DNA of 64,000 nt from Symmetrospora coprosmae (taxonomy: Eukaryota > Basidiomycota > Cystobasidiomycetes > Symmetrosporaceae): positions 901,875 to 965,874 of the forward strand of contig VUYT01000002.1 in the NCBI GenBank assembly GCA_008802785.1, given 5' to 3'. Both the position numbers and the translations under genes were made by a program. Positions 24,282 to 36,352 of the stretch are shown in pieces. Below the pieces are notes generated by a model that saw only the letters and a list, made by a program, of their open reading frames with translations, was not told the DNA's origin and ran no database searches. Positions within the stretch are counted from its first letter, which is position 1; every line of letters begins with the position of its first letter.

Positions 24282-26464
24282 TCAGGCCTTAGGGAGGTCC
24301 TCGATCCGGGTGAGGGTAGGGTAGCCGGCCTTGGGCGGGTCGGAGAACTTGGTCTCGACGAAACACTTGAGCAGATTTCCTTCACGTTTGTCGAACGCAG
24401 CATAGAGCGCTTCAAAGTCCTCCATGGGAAATCGGTGCGTGAGGATGAGTCTATAGAGGGTATTGGAGAGGGGCGGAGCGTCAGCCTGCGGCGATGCCGG
24501 ATGATCGGTCCGGAGAACAAGGGCACGCGCCTGACGTCGAACAAGCCAGTCTTGATATAGCGTTCGGCCAGCTGCGACCAGTACAAATGAACTGGTGCTT
24601 GGCCATTGCCTGAGGGAGGGGCAACGTGTTGTGTCAATGACCCTGCCCGGTGGCAAAACCCGCCCGACACACGGCGAAGGAAGCGACAAACCGATGAAGC
24701 GGATACCCTTCTCCATCAGAGCGCCAATGTTGAAGCCGTTCGTGATACTATCGCGTTAAAGAAGCTGGTTAGCAGGTATGAAAGCCGCTGAAGGCTAGTG
24801 CGGACTCACCCGGCGTAAGCGGAGATGAGGCCACAAGACCCCATCTTCCTGGTAGCCATGATCATCTCGTTCGCAGTCTCTGCGACGTCTGTCTCGAGCA
24901 GAAGGGCCTTCTGTACTTTGTGGAACTGCATGACGGGAAGCGAGTTCAGCTTGCTAAAGGACCCCGAGCGAAAAGACCCGAAACTCACCATTCCCTCTGC
25001 GACACCACACCCACACGGAATGGCGAGGAGCGTCAGCGAGTGTCTTCGTATAGATAGGGGGCGAACCTGGCAGCCGCCCCTGGGCTATCCTTGCCATGAG
25101 ACTCACTCGGCTCGTGGAAAGTCTATCAAGGGGCACCAAAGCAGTTAGAAGAGTTGTTACCCATCTCGCAACAATCGCAAGTAAAGCACTCACACCACAA
25201 TCGAGGGCCCTGTCAAGACCGCCCGGAACGAGCTCCAGGAGGTGCTTGACCATATCCTTGTGCTCGTTGAAGTTGACGACCTCGATGCCGAGCTTCTCCT
25301 TCGCATAGTCGAGACGGAAGGGAACGCCATCAATGCCGATGATACGTTTGGCTCCCTTGAGCTGGCACCACCTGGCAGCAGCAAGTCCGATGGGGCCGAG
25401 ACCCCAGATGCCGACAGTGTCGCCGTCCGTGACGCCCGTGTCGTGCACACAGTGGTAGGACGTGGGCAGAACGTCCGAGAGGTAGATTGCCTCCTCGTCC
25501 GAGACGTCGTCCGGGATGGGCAGGCAGTTGACTTCTCCGAAGGGCACCTTGACGTATTCTGCCTGTCCACCTGGGAAGCCACCCGTGAAGCGAATGTTCA
25601 GTGCTCAGTGCCCGGTGCTCGTACTCGAAACACTGCTAACCTGGGAAGCCACCCGTGAAGTGACTATAGCCAAAGAAGCCAGCATCTCGCCCGCCATACA
25701 TGGTCTGCATCATCGACGAGTCGTTGGTGCGCTCGCAGAAGGACGACAGCTTCTTTTCGCAGTAGCGGCACTTGCCGCATGCGATCTGGAAGGAGACGAC
25801 GACGCGGTCGCCGACCTTGAGCTTGGTGACGTTGGGGCCGATGCGGTCAACCTTGCCGCAGAACTCGTGGCCTGTGCATGGTAGACTTCAGTAGAGTCTC
25901 GAGAGTTCGGCAGTGGCGTTTGCGCGACTTACCGAGGATGTCTCCCTTCTGCATGTTAAGAATCTCCGAATGGTAGAGGTGCAAGTCGGAGCTTTACGAA
26001 TTGCATAGGAGCACTTAGTATCTCAACCCATTGTACTCTATACGCGGGCTGTTGTAAAACGTACCCGCAGATCTGTCGTCGGCGGAAACGGAAGATTAGC
26101 AACGCTCGCAAGCCAAGAGGCGCAAGAGAGGCTCACGGTGGTTCCAGTGACCTTGAGGACGACGTCGTCCTGTAGGATGGTACAGCTTCAGCCATCGAGA
26201 CCTTCAGAAGGTCCAGTTCTTGAAGGGCGACAACGCACATCTTGGGTGATGTCAGGGATCTTCGCGTCGATAACCTTCACCTTCTCCTGGCCGAACCACG
26301 CGAGAGCGCGCATGGTCTCCTCGCCTTCGCGGGCTGTATGGCAAGCAGCTTCAGCATATAACCATCAGTAGTCTTCTGGAGCGCAACGAACCCTTGTAGC
26401 CAGCCTCGACCTCAGATGGCTCCGGACCCATGGCATTCTGGATGGTGTTTGCGACGAACTGCAT
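24282..26464 (-). CDS. Zinc-dependent alcohol/formaldehyde dehydrogenase-like MDR protein
   Basis: Medium-chain dehydrogenase of the glutathione-independent formaldehyde dehydrogenase-like (FDH-like) group, probably NAD-dependent and cytosolic; the substrate is unknown. The start MQFVANTIQNAM is at 26464. Visible elements: catalytic ICGSDLHLYHSE, GHEFCGKVDRIGP, the structural zinc site CGKCRYC with a fourth Cys in SSFCERTND, the Rossmann motif GLGPIGLAAARW with Asp at the end of strand 2 (GIDGVPFRLDYA), and FPMEDFEALYAAF at the end. At least ten introns. The catalytic Cys codon lies in an 8-nt exon at 26065-26072. A second 8-nt exon at 24989-24996 restores HEPKGMFHKVQKA. The intron 24451-24530 must use a GC donor to give FDVRLILTHRFP. 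The intron 25571-25640 is bounded by a direct repeat. Confidence 0.92.
24989..24996 (-). other. 8-nt microexon of the dehydrogenase
   Basis: AGGGAATG between acceptor GTCGCAG and donor GTGAGT on the minus strand. Including it joins TFHEP to KGM and FHKVQKALL, the pattern conserved in this enzyme family. Skipping it breaks the frame. Confidence 0.8.
25569..25660 (-). repeat. 22-bp direct repeat framing an intron
   Basis: Two identical 22-bp copies at 25569-25590 and 25639-25660, spaced exactly 70 bp. The 70-nt intron (25571-25640) starts inside one copy and ends inside the other at the shared CCCAG/GT junction. Splicing restores the single exonic copy in HFTGGFPGGQAEY. Confidence 0.9.
26065..26072 (-). 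other. 8-nt microexon carrying the catalytic cysteine codon
   Basis: ATCTGCGG lies between acceptor GACGACAG and donor GTACGT on the minus strand, with flanking introns 26073-26136 and 25992-26064. It supplies Ile-Cys and most of Gly in TICGSDLHLYH, the catalytic zinc ligand motif. Confidence 0.85.
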
Positions 26465-27069
26465 GATGGGCTGGCTAATTGCTGTGTGACTGTATGAGTG
26501 CGAATGCGTTTGGAGCGAAGGCAAGAGAGGCGTTCTTCACTCTGTGCTGCTGACAATCTTGCGACCACCACCACGCGCATATCTCCGCTCCGGCGGCATC
26601 TTCCCTTCTCCGCCTCTGACGTACTTGAAAATAGGGGCAGGCACAGGCACAAGGGGGATCGGCACAGGCACAGTAGACGGTCGATCCCCGCTACGATATC
26701 GCACTGGCTTTGCCCGTTCAATGTGAGGGAGGAGTGCTCTATGATACTGAGGCCTGTGATGCTATACATGTTTGACAACAAGGATTGACCTGCACTCTGA
26801 TTCGACAAAGACTCTGTCTGTGTTTTGCGGGCCCATGTACTGCTACATCCGGGCCGCCACGCACATGTATAGTTCCTGTTGAGAAGAGTGAGGCGGACTA
26901 TCTACACTGGCCCGATTTTCTCGATGACGATGATGCAACATACGACAGAGACTGCTTTGTTTGAATTGTCGAGATGGATGTATTCCCTCGCCCGTTCCAC
27001 GATGCTGCTGGCCGCCGGGATTCTCACAGGCTGCCGTTCTTGGGGTGTTGCTGAAAAGATAGGACGGAG
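26465..27069. other. Intergenic region, dehydrogenase start to HMG gene stop
   Basis: 605 bp with no supported gene. A short GGCACA/GGCACAGGCACA repeat sits at about 26638-26672, upstream of the dehydrogenase. Confidence 0.5.
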
Positions 27070-29267
27070 TTAGGGAAATGAGTATGAAGGCCCGCCGCTC
27101 TCTTTGGGCGGCCTGTACGTCGTTTCTTCGATGTTTTCGGCCACGAGACCGGTTGGCTAAAGAGAGTAAGTTGAAGTCAGCGCAGCCCGCCGAAGTAGGG
27201 TGCTGAGGGTGCGACTAACCGAAGGCAGCATTGGCTCTTGCACGTAGGCCTCAGCAGCATGAGCGTTCGCACTTGCGCTCAGGCACGTCAAAAAGTCGAG
27301 CAGGGGCGTGCCCACAACGTCGTCTTGCCGAACCCTGACCTGGCCGAACGGGAGCAGCCAGTCTGGCAGGGTCGTCCCAGGCGCGCTAGGTTCGTTAGGG
27401 GAGGACTCTGATGGAGACGTGCCGTGCGGCTGCAGCCAGGTGAACTGCGACAGCTGAGCGAGCGGATTTCGATACCGAAAAGGGTCAGCTGCTTGTCCCC
27501 GGCAACACCAGCACAGCCCGAAATCTGCTCACATCAAGCTGCTGGAAGGACGAAGGTACTGATTGTTGACTGCTGCTCCCTTCCGCCTGCTGCTGCTGCT
27601 GCTGCTGCCGCTGCTGCTGAGGCGAGACGCCGAGCTGAGGCGATGCAGAAGATGGCATGCCAAACGGCATGAACGCGGGCAGCGAGCGCACCTGGCTGTC
27701 GAAGGGGAGCACTTTGGTCGTGGTGTGATACGTGGGGGCTGAGTAGGGATGCTGCAGCGCCTGGTCTTGCGGGTATTGGCTGACCTGCATCTGGTTCTGA
27801 GGATGCAGTGTCTGCTGCTGCGGCTGCGTCTGCCGGTTGTTGCTAAAGTCGCTGCTGTTGCTGTCGAAATGCGCCTGTCCGCCCTCTTGCTGTGCAATGC
27901 CAGTCTGATCATCCTCTGGGACGGACGGCTGCAGGCCAGACTGGGCCGGCCCACGCCCTTGCCGCCGATTGTATACGTTGAAGAGCTCGACGGCCGACGA
28001 GCTGCGGCGGGCTAGCGTGTCGTGCAGACCCTCCCCAGTGTATAAGCGTGGCTCGATATTGTGGCGTATAGATGGCCGTCTCTGATGAGCCGCGTATCCT
28101 TGCTGCTGTTTGGGAGGGCCTGCGTGCGCGGCGGGGAACGTGTATTGCGCACTGGAAGATTGCGCCACAGGCATGGGCGGAACAGTATAGAGCGGCTGAG
28201 GCGACACTTGCTGCGGCCGTGCGGCTTGCAGGTGCGTCTGCTGCTGTGGGTACTGGCCCATGTGCTGCACCGGAAAGACAGCGTAAGGCTGCGACTGCTG
28301 CTGTGGCTGGTACTGATGCTGCGGCGGTATAGGAGAATGCCGGTCTTGGTAGTGGATCTGCTGTCCCTGATGCGGCAGCTCTGATGATCCTTCTACATAG
28401 TACCGGGGCAGCTCAGCTGCCGGCATCGGCGGCAGGGTCGTGATCATGTCATCCGAATGGGGCTTCTGCGAGCTCCGGCTGCCCGGCACAACGTATGGCC
28501 CTGGGCGAGTGCGCTTTGGCGCAGGCTCAGCTGCTGGTGTCGCTGCTTTGCGCGCATTGGCTGCTTTGCCAGCATTCGGTTTGGCTTGCTTCCGGCAGAA
28601 CTTCCAATCTATAGCGATGTGCAGGAAAGTTTACGTGTCAGCATAAAACGGCAAAAGCTTCGAGAGCCCTCTGGCGCGACTCACCAGGATGCTTCTGTGC
28701 ATGCTCCTCCCTCGCGGCCTCTGCCAGTCTCTCATAGCTCGTCTTGACTTCCTCTGACTCGTTCCTCCACTGCTCTCCAAACTGCTTCGACAGATCCGCC
28801 TGGGTCGGCTTGCGTGCACCCTCAGGCATCTCGGCGCGCATCTTCTGGATGCAGTCGGAGCGGTACAGGATCCACGCGTTGGGCGGGCGCGGGACGCGCT
28901 TGGCCTCTCCTGCAGGCGTGTCCTGCGGGGACGGGGCGGTCGACGTGGCAGCGGAAGAGCCAGCCGCAGCGGCCGTGGCGATGGCAGGGGTCATTATGCT
29001 CCACCCCTGCGCGTGCCCTCCATACTGTGCCGCTGCCGACGAGGGCGAAGGTCCCGCGCTGATGACGGCAGGTACGGGCGGGCTCCAGGGGAATTGCACC
29101 CCTGGAATATTAGGGTCTGCTGGCGAGAGGAGCGACGTGCTCCCGCTCGTTGTGCTGCTCCCCGTATACAGCGAGTCCAGGCTCGTCTCGCCCGTGTCGG
29201 TGCGGTAGCGCGCACGGCGTGCATCCGCAGACGACGAAGACCCCGTCGTGTTGCTATGGCTGTGCAT
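27070..29267 (-). CDS. MATA-type HMG-box transcription factor, Prf1/Ste11-like (4 exons)
   Basis: Sequence-specific nuclear DNA-binding protein. Exons 28685-29267, 27533-28608, 27220-27453 and 27070-27156 join to 659 residues. The HMG box is at about residues 124-200: RVPRPPNAWILYRSD, then QADLSKQFGEQWRNESEEVK and KHPDWKFCRKQ across the first intron. This is the MATA-HMG pattern of mating-type and pheromone-response factors; smut Prf1 belongs to this group. A basic segment (APKRTRPGPY) follows the box. The rest is Gln/Pro/Ser-rich, with a polyQ tract from a CTG repeat at about 27588-27612, typical of activation regions. The C-terminal exons (LSQFTWLQPHG, TTYRPPKESGG) are inferred only from splice signals and open frame. 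Identity as Prf1 itself is not shown. Confidence 0.88.
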
Positions 29268-32200
29268 CCAGCGAACGTACGTGAGTCGGGGCGTGTATCT
29301 GGCTTTCTGTGCCGAGCTGGCGCCGCCGGATCAATTCAGAGTGACGTCCGCAGCCTGCGAAACATGGTCAATTGAATGAAGGAACGATTGGATGAATGGA
29401 TGAGAGAAGGAATGAGCATTAGTGGAGTGTTATGCGATTGCGGATCGCTTCGCACGAGCTCCCTTGACCCCGCCGAGATAAGAACGGTCCGGCGGCCGTG
29501 TCGCGAGTCGCGAGGATTGGGGGAGACTGACCTGGACCTGGAGGGCTGATCTGAGGCTTGTCGGCATCCGAGCACTTTCCGTGCCGTGTCACTCGTCCTG
29601 TCTTCCGTATGTATATAATCAGGCTTTGAGAAGTCTGCGTTTCCGTGGACGTGTGCGCGTGCGCTCGCTCGCTTGCACCTTCTGGGGGAGACTTCTCCGT
29701 TTTCTTTTGCCAGCGATGATGCGGAAAGATCCAGTCAGCGCAAGGAAGAGCGCTACCGTGGGAGGCGACGGTCAGCGGGAGTTTGTCTGAAGGCCGATGG
29801 AGGAATCGTCAGTGAGTGCTCATCTTCTGCTACTGAGCATCGGATCGCGGGAACCGCAATGCAGCAGAGGGAGAGAGCGCGTCCTCTCGGTTTGCTGGCA
29901 CCCCTTCGGCGTTTACTCGCCCATCACGCCTAACCCACATGACGCTGCGCACAGCACTCCCGTACGATACGAAGCCTCGCTTACCGGGACGGAGCCTGGA
30001 TCTCTTGCGAGTGCTGGATGATCTCCTGTTTCAATTCTCCGCTCCCTGCCGGTGTGATGTGGACCAGTGTTGCAGGCTTGCTGCTGCTTGGAAAGACCGG
30101 TCTTGGATCCGGAGGCGCCTCGACTCGACAGAGTCCGTGAGATGCCGTGACTGTCGTCCTCTGAATCAGCCGGGTCTGGCCAGTGGGGCTGCAGTAGTCT
30201 CCTCCACCAGCGGCAGTGTGGCCCCAGCTTGAGCGGTATCAGCCCGTCTTGCTTCGGAGATGCAACGCCGGTTTCCCGTTGCCAACGATTCGAGTTGTCA
30301 TGATCACGCACATCACGAGGTCCGCCCTCCGTCTCCGCCTGTCTGATCAGATTAATTAGATGGAAGCAGTCGCGGACGCGCACCCGCAAGACGCGTACAA
30401 CAAAGGCACAAGCCACACACCAACAAGCATACGCGCGAGGATCGTCCCCGGTACTTCATCGTACATATGGACAACGTTCCTCCTTCATGGCGCTGCTGCC
30501 CAGTGATTATCACGCGCAGCCTTGACATGTTATGCAGATCCCCCTGCCCGCAACGGATAAGGCGAAAGGAAGCATCAAGCTCAAAGGCCTGGGCCTTGCC
30601 GAGTGCCCTCCTCAGAGCTCTCAGAGACTCGCGACGCGAGCTCAAGCAGCCAAGAGGATACTGCAGGTGCCCCGTATGCTTCTCCACTTGTATATGATAC
30701 GGAAACAGCCCTTGTCAACTAGCACTTGTAGTGCAGATTGACTGAGTGCGTTAGGCCCGTAGCCCATTCTCCAAGTGATGCATGTCTGACGATGCCGTCG
30801 CACGTCGGTACCGAATCCCGCGCGTGTATGAGCCCGTACCACAGCTTCCGAAGGATCAGCAGTGAACCGTTGCGAGCCGTCGCCTGCATGAGCGAGCGGC
30901 ATCTTCACCCGCTCGAGACGGGGCGTACAGTAAAACCTAGCAAGCACGCGGGGGTAGATGAAGTACTGCCCGTGCATGCGCTCAGTGCGATATAGCTGCA
31001 TTGGCGAAGGCGTCATATATGCGCTCTCTCTCTCTCCTCTCTCTCGTACGAGCAGTCCCCGCAGCGTCACTGGGGAAGGATCTGCAATCGTTGTTCGCCT
31101 CGTCCTGTATCGAGCATCTGCAGAGGCCAAAATGCATGCAGGCAGAACGTCATTGGGCCATGATATGCCGCTCGAGTCGCACTTGGGTGCAGATCGTGCG
31201 GAACTGCCTGCGCTCAACTTCCCAGGAGCTGGACATCGAAGAAGCCGGGCGCAAGACAGGCTGGAGTCTTCATACCCAGCACGACGGTACAGGGAGGTAC
31301 GGACGTACAGACGGCTCGGAAGTGCTGGCAGCCCTTCTGCTCGCAATCTCCGTACTCGAATGAGGGCATCTTCGAGCCTGTTGATCCCCCGCCCGTCTCC
31401 TTCCAGCGGAAGCCTGATTTAACCGGACCAGCCGAGATCCGATTTTCACCTCAGCAATTCGATAACAATCTGAGTCACCCTGCTCGCTACGGTACTCTGT
31501 TCTGCTGACTCGAGGCTTTTCGGTGTGCACAGCCGGCCCTGTGAGCGGGAGAGCGGCCCGAGCAAGCTCCACAGGCATCCGGCGGGCCGAGCCGTGCAAG
31601 GTGTGCCGGGAAGTCGGTCCGCTCCACCCCAGCTTCAATTCCCTCGCACACTCGAGCAGCTCTCTGGATGTCCCTGCACGGTGCGCATGCAGTCCCTTGA
31701 CAATCTCTGCTTTCCTCGGATTAATAATATGGAAGAGCCTCGGACCTGGTGTCGAGCTGAAGGCTCGGGTGAAGCGAAGTCTGGACGCGATGCTGCGGTG
31801 CAAATGACCGAGCTGGCTCGGCACTGTGGGCTCGCTGACTCGATGCGCATGCATCGCCTGTCAGGTGCCGTACCGTATCTCACGCCCATGCTGGAACCCT
31901 TGTCACCCTGTCCCCGTCCAGCCTGGTGCCGGAGTTGCTGGCCGACATCCCGTGTGGGCCAAGGGACAGGGCCTCTCGGGAGAGGTACGCGGCTGGCCAC
32001 CTAAAGCTGAGGGCGCAACCTGTTTGCACTCGTTGCCAAGCGGTACGACGTCGTGATAGACTTGTGTAGTTTCGGCAGCTGTTCCTTTCGTGCGATGCGT
32101 CGGGCCAGATGACGTTCGTGCCTGAATTCTGCGCTTTTCGAGGAGGTCGCTCGGATCGAGCTAGCGATTCCAGACCTTTGAGCGATGCCAGAAGCCGTCA

Positions 32201-32751
32201 GAGCATCGTGAGCCCTGTCGGCCCTTCGGCTAGGTCATTGCTCGAGGCAAGGCAAGTCCATGACGGTGCCTGGGTTCCTGCCAGCTGGTGTCCCGGGAGG
32301 CCGCAGATGCTGCGACCGGCCTGTGCGGCCTTCCAGTCACGCTAGTCGAGCGTGCCCTGATCCCTCTCTCTCAGGAGCCTGCATGCTGCAGGCCTGGGCA
32401 TGTCGAGGCCGTTCGAGCTCGTACGCGCGAAGGACATCCCTAAGCGCGGCGCTTGCCAACTGTGCTGCGAGCGCGACGGGCACGGCGAGCGCAGGTGAAA
32501 GGGCGAGGTCAGGGCGCAGTGATGTGTTGCTGCTTGTCGAGCTCCCGTACTCCCGATTAATCGCCATTTGTGTTCGAAGAAGAGGAAACCAAGATACCAG
32601 CCTGCGCGGTCCCCGCAGCGCTCGGCCTTGCCTGATGCCGTCACCGCCCGCAACCGTCATCACGGCTCGGCTTCGCATCCATTCGACACACCAGAGAGTG
32701 ACAAGCATAGCAGCAGCATACCTACACACTCAACTGCGCAGTCATCATCAT
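29268..32751. other. Unusually long apparently gene-free region
   Basis: 3.5 kb between the divergent starts of the HMG factor and fimbrin. All open frames here are short, overlap on both strands and look non-coding. A CT-rich microsatellite lies at about 31023-31045. The stretch could hold the long regulatory region or spliced 5' leader of the HMG gene. I saw no tRNA, snRNA or repeat. Confidence 0.5.
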
Positions 32752-35539
32752 GGCAGCCGTGTTCAAGCTGCAGCGAAAGTACCCAGAGCTGGGTCAGCAG
32801 GAGCTGGTGCGTTCGCAGGGCTGCGGTGCAGGACAGAGGTGTGGATGAATGAGAGCAGCTCGTGTTGACGCCTCGCTGTCATTCCACCGTTATACACACG
32901 CGCATGTGCACGCAGATGGGCCTGATCCAGTCCTTCAAGTGAGCCCTGTCGACGTCCATGCGGTGTTGGAGAACGGGTCAGCCACCCCAATGACGCCGCA
33001 GCCGCTGACTCCAGCTTCGACGACCCCGCCCCAGCAACCTTGACACGCAGGGCAAGGAGTCTGTGGACCGCTCGGACGTCGCAAAAGCGCTGGCAGGGCA
33101 GGGCGTGGGCACGTACGACCAGGTCCGAGAGACGCTCAAGGAGGTCGAGGTCGATGCCACGTGCGTTGTTGGCTCGGGGCGGGGCCAGACCCTACCCTGG
33201 TGGTCCTGGATGACGCTGCAGTCATGCTGACGTGCTAGGGAGGATGTGCGCATTTGCAGTGGCCGCGTCGCACTCGATGACTACGTCGACCTCGTCGCGA
33301 AGCTCAAGGCAAAGACGGGAGTCACAAAGCTCGGGCCCGTCATCCCCGGCAGACCGGGGCAGGCTAGCGAGAAGAAGGCCGTCCTGGGAGGAGCGACGGG
33401 GAGCTCGAGCCATACAATAGACCAGGAGGAGTGCGTTCGGGCTGTTCTCGTCCTCTGATCTTGACTGCTGTGAGCTGACGCGCTCACATGGGACGTCTCC
33501 GCCTTTGCAGGAAGAGCGAATTCACGAATCACATTAATGGCGTGCGTTGCATCACGTGAAGCTGGTGCAACATCTGGTGCGAATGCTGACTCGCCCTCGC
33601 GCCGTGCAGGTCCTTGCTGGCGACCCAGATATCGGAGACCGTCTCCCCATTCCGACGGATACCATGCAGCTCTTCGACGAGACGCGAGGTGTGCCTGCAT
33701 GCATGTTCGTCTCCTACGGAAAGCACGCTGATAGTCTCCTCTCCAATAGACGGCCTGGTTCTGTGCAAGCTCATCAACGACTCTGTCCCGGACACGATTG
33801 ACGAGCGCGTCCTGAACAAAGCAACGAGCAAGACGCACCGCCGGATCCCCTCCCAGCCCAACGCCCCCGCGGGTGCATCCTCTGCAAAAGCGCTCAACAA
33901 CTTCCAGATGACGGAAAACAACAACATTGTCATTGCGTCTGCGAAAGCGATCGGGTGCTCGGTCGTCAACATCGGCAGCGCCGACATCATCGAGGGCAGG
34001 GAGCACCTCGTCCTCGGCCTCATCTGGCAGATCATCCGCAAAGGCCTCCTGAGCAAGATTGACATCAAGCTCCACCCGGAGCTGTACCGCCTCCTCGAGG
34101 ACGGCGAGACGCTCGACCAGTTCCTCCGCCTCCCACCGGACCAGATCCTCATCCGATGGTTCAACTTCCACCTCAAGGCCGCCAACTGGCCGAAGAAGTG
34201 CGTGTGGCCTTCCTCTGCCCTCATTTTGTATGAGTATGTTCGACGCTGACGGGGATCAGTGCACAGGGTGCACAACTTCTCCAAGGACGTGTCGGATGGA
34301 GAGGCCTACACGGTTCTCCTGAACCAGCTCAAGCCAGACCAGTGCTCCCGCTCACCACTCCAGACGCGCGACGTGCACCAGCGCGCCGAAGAGGTCCTCC
34401 AGAATGCCGACAAGATCGGATGCCGCAAATACCTGACTGCAAAGTCGCTCGTCGCGGGCAATCCGAAGCTCAACCTGGCCTTTGTCGCCAACTTGTTCAA
34501 TACGTGGCCAGGCCTTGAGGTGCGCGCGAGTCAAATTATGAATGCATGGCCTTCGCGCCGGGGCTGACTGCATTCTTGTCCGGCTTGGGTGTGCAAAGCC
34601 CCTCGAGGAGACGGAACGCCCGGAGATTGAGGACTTTGACGCCGAGGGCGAGCGCGAGGCGCGCGTGTTCACGCTCTGGCTGAACAGTCTTGAAGTCGAC
34701 CCTGCGGTTTACGACCTGTTCGAGAACCTGCGCGACGGCGTGGTGATCCTTCAGGCGTTCGACAAGGTTATCCCCGGGAGCGTCGTGTGGCGGCGCGTGT
34801 CCAAGCCGAAGGTCATCGAGCAGCCGGTTGAGCTCGCCGAGGGCGAGGAGCCCAAGCCGCCCTTGTCGCGGTTCAAGATGGTGGAAAACACAAACTACGC
34901 CGTGGACCTGGCAAAGGCGAATCGGATGCAGATTGTCGGGATCCAGGGGGCCGACATTGTCGATGGAAGCAAGACGCTCACTCTGGGCTTGGTCTGGCAG
35001 CTCATGCGGCGCAACATTGTCCAGACGCTCGCGAGCCTGAGCGCGTCCCGCGGAGGACGCGAAGTCACGGACGGCGATATCGTAAAGTGGGCCAACGAGA
35101 CGGCAAAGAAAGGCGGCAAGAGCTCGAGCATGAAGAGCTTCAAGGATCCCAACAACAAGAATGCAGTCATTTTCCTGGACGTGCTCGACGCGCTCAAGCC
35201 GGGCTATGTCGACTACTCGCTCGTCACTCAGGGCAGGAACGACGAGGAGTGCAGGCTGAATGGTGGGCATCTTGCGCTCCCGTGGCACGTTTCGGTACTC
35301 ACATGCTCACATGCTCACCGCTCCATGCGCCCGCCCAGCCAAGCTCGCCATCTCGATTGCGAGAAAGCTCGGAGCGCTCATCTTCCTCACGCCAGAGGAT
35401 ATCGTCGAGCTGCGCGCAAAGCTCATCATGACTTTTGTCGGAAGGTGCGTGCTGTGACTCGGAGTTGTCCCGTACACAGAGACTTTGGCTGAATTTTCGT
35501 GGTATCCGCAGTCTGATGGCGCTGCAGCTGCAGAAATGA
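32752..35539 (+). CDS. SAC6: Fimbrin/plastin actin-bundling protein
   Basis: Cross-links actin filaments in patches, cables and the cytokinetic ring. A reduced EF-hand region at the N-terminus (SFNNLDTQGKESVDRSDV) is followed by four calponin-homology domains in two actin-binding modules. CH1 has DGLVLCKLINDSVPDTID, LNNFQMTENNNIVIASAKAIG and LVLGLIWQIIRKGL. CH2 has FSKDVSDGEAYTVLLNQL. CH3 has LRDGVVILQAFDKVIPG and LTLGLVWQLMRRN. CH4 ends with KLAISIARKLGALIFLTPED and SLMALQL. The gene has about ten introns, several of about 75 nt; the N-terminal exons are short. The stop at 35537-35539 lies in the last exon after a 3' intron. Length of about 640 residues agrees with fungal fimbrins. Confidence 0.96.
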
Positions 35540-36352
35540 GCGAGTGCATGCGAGGGATCTTAGGCGAGGCACGCAGACCAAGTCGCGAAAGACACGAGCA
35601 CATTGTAGCAAGTCAGTAGAGAGGCAATATCGATGATGGCATATGAAGGCGTTGCATGCTCTTTGACCGTCCCTCTCGTCACGATTACAACGCAGCAGCT
35701 GCGACTGACCGAGCTGAATACTGACATCGCAATAGGGAGAATATAAGACACCTTTGACACTCGCTGTGTCACTGAATATTAAGGCTAGAGGCGGGGACAG
35801 CATGCACAAGGTGCGGACTGTGCCCTCGCCCCGATGATGCCGACCTAGCAAGCTCTAAGCGCGTCTCTGATTTTAGATTATTTCTCTTCGCTTGGACCCA
35901 AAATCCCTGGCTAGGTTCGTCGCTGTTTGTGCTTTCGTGAGAGAATGCACGCGTACCGCCAGGACTGTCTATATAGGGAGCGGTGTGTGTGTTCAGGGAG
36001 GGGATGTATAGAAATGTCGAGGTGGTCCGGGAGGGCGAGGGCGCCATGAAAGGAGGTCAGGGCTGTATTGCGGTGCGCGTCCGACAACGCTGCGGCACGA
36101 GAGAGTGTGTACAGAGGGGTTGGACTGACGGCATGAGGATGCACAGGGTGCGTGTGAGGATGCTCGCTGTCGGGCGGTCTCTCTCTGCAGGATCCCCCCT
36201 CTCTGCCGCCCCTCTGAATTTTTCGATCGGCTTTCCTTAGGGGTAAGGGGGGGAGAGGGGGAGGGAGGGAGGAGGCTAGCGAGGGACACGACGAGGAGGG
36301 ACCGCCTGGATTCCGCCCGAGTATCGACAACCTCTCCATCCACTCAGCAGCC
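35540..36352. other. Intergenic region upstream of RPL16
   Basis: 813 bp with no supported gene. A purine-rich run of G with AGG repeats at about 36243-36275 lies just before the ribosomal protein gene and may be part of its promoter. Confidence 0.5.

Noticed and set aside
27588-27612. CTG/CAG trinucleotide runs (also 53657-53686 and 46114-46137) as regulatory repeats
   Set aside because: They encode polyglutamine in frame within real genes, common in disordered fungal proteins.
29268-32751. Pheromone precursor or receptor gene beside the HMG factor
   Set aside because: No small frame ending in a CAAX motif and no seven-helix protein was found in this gap.
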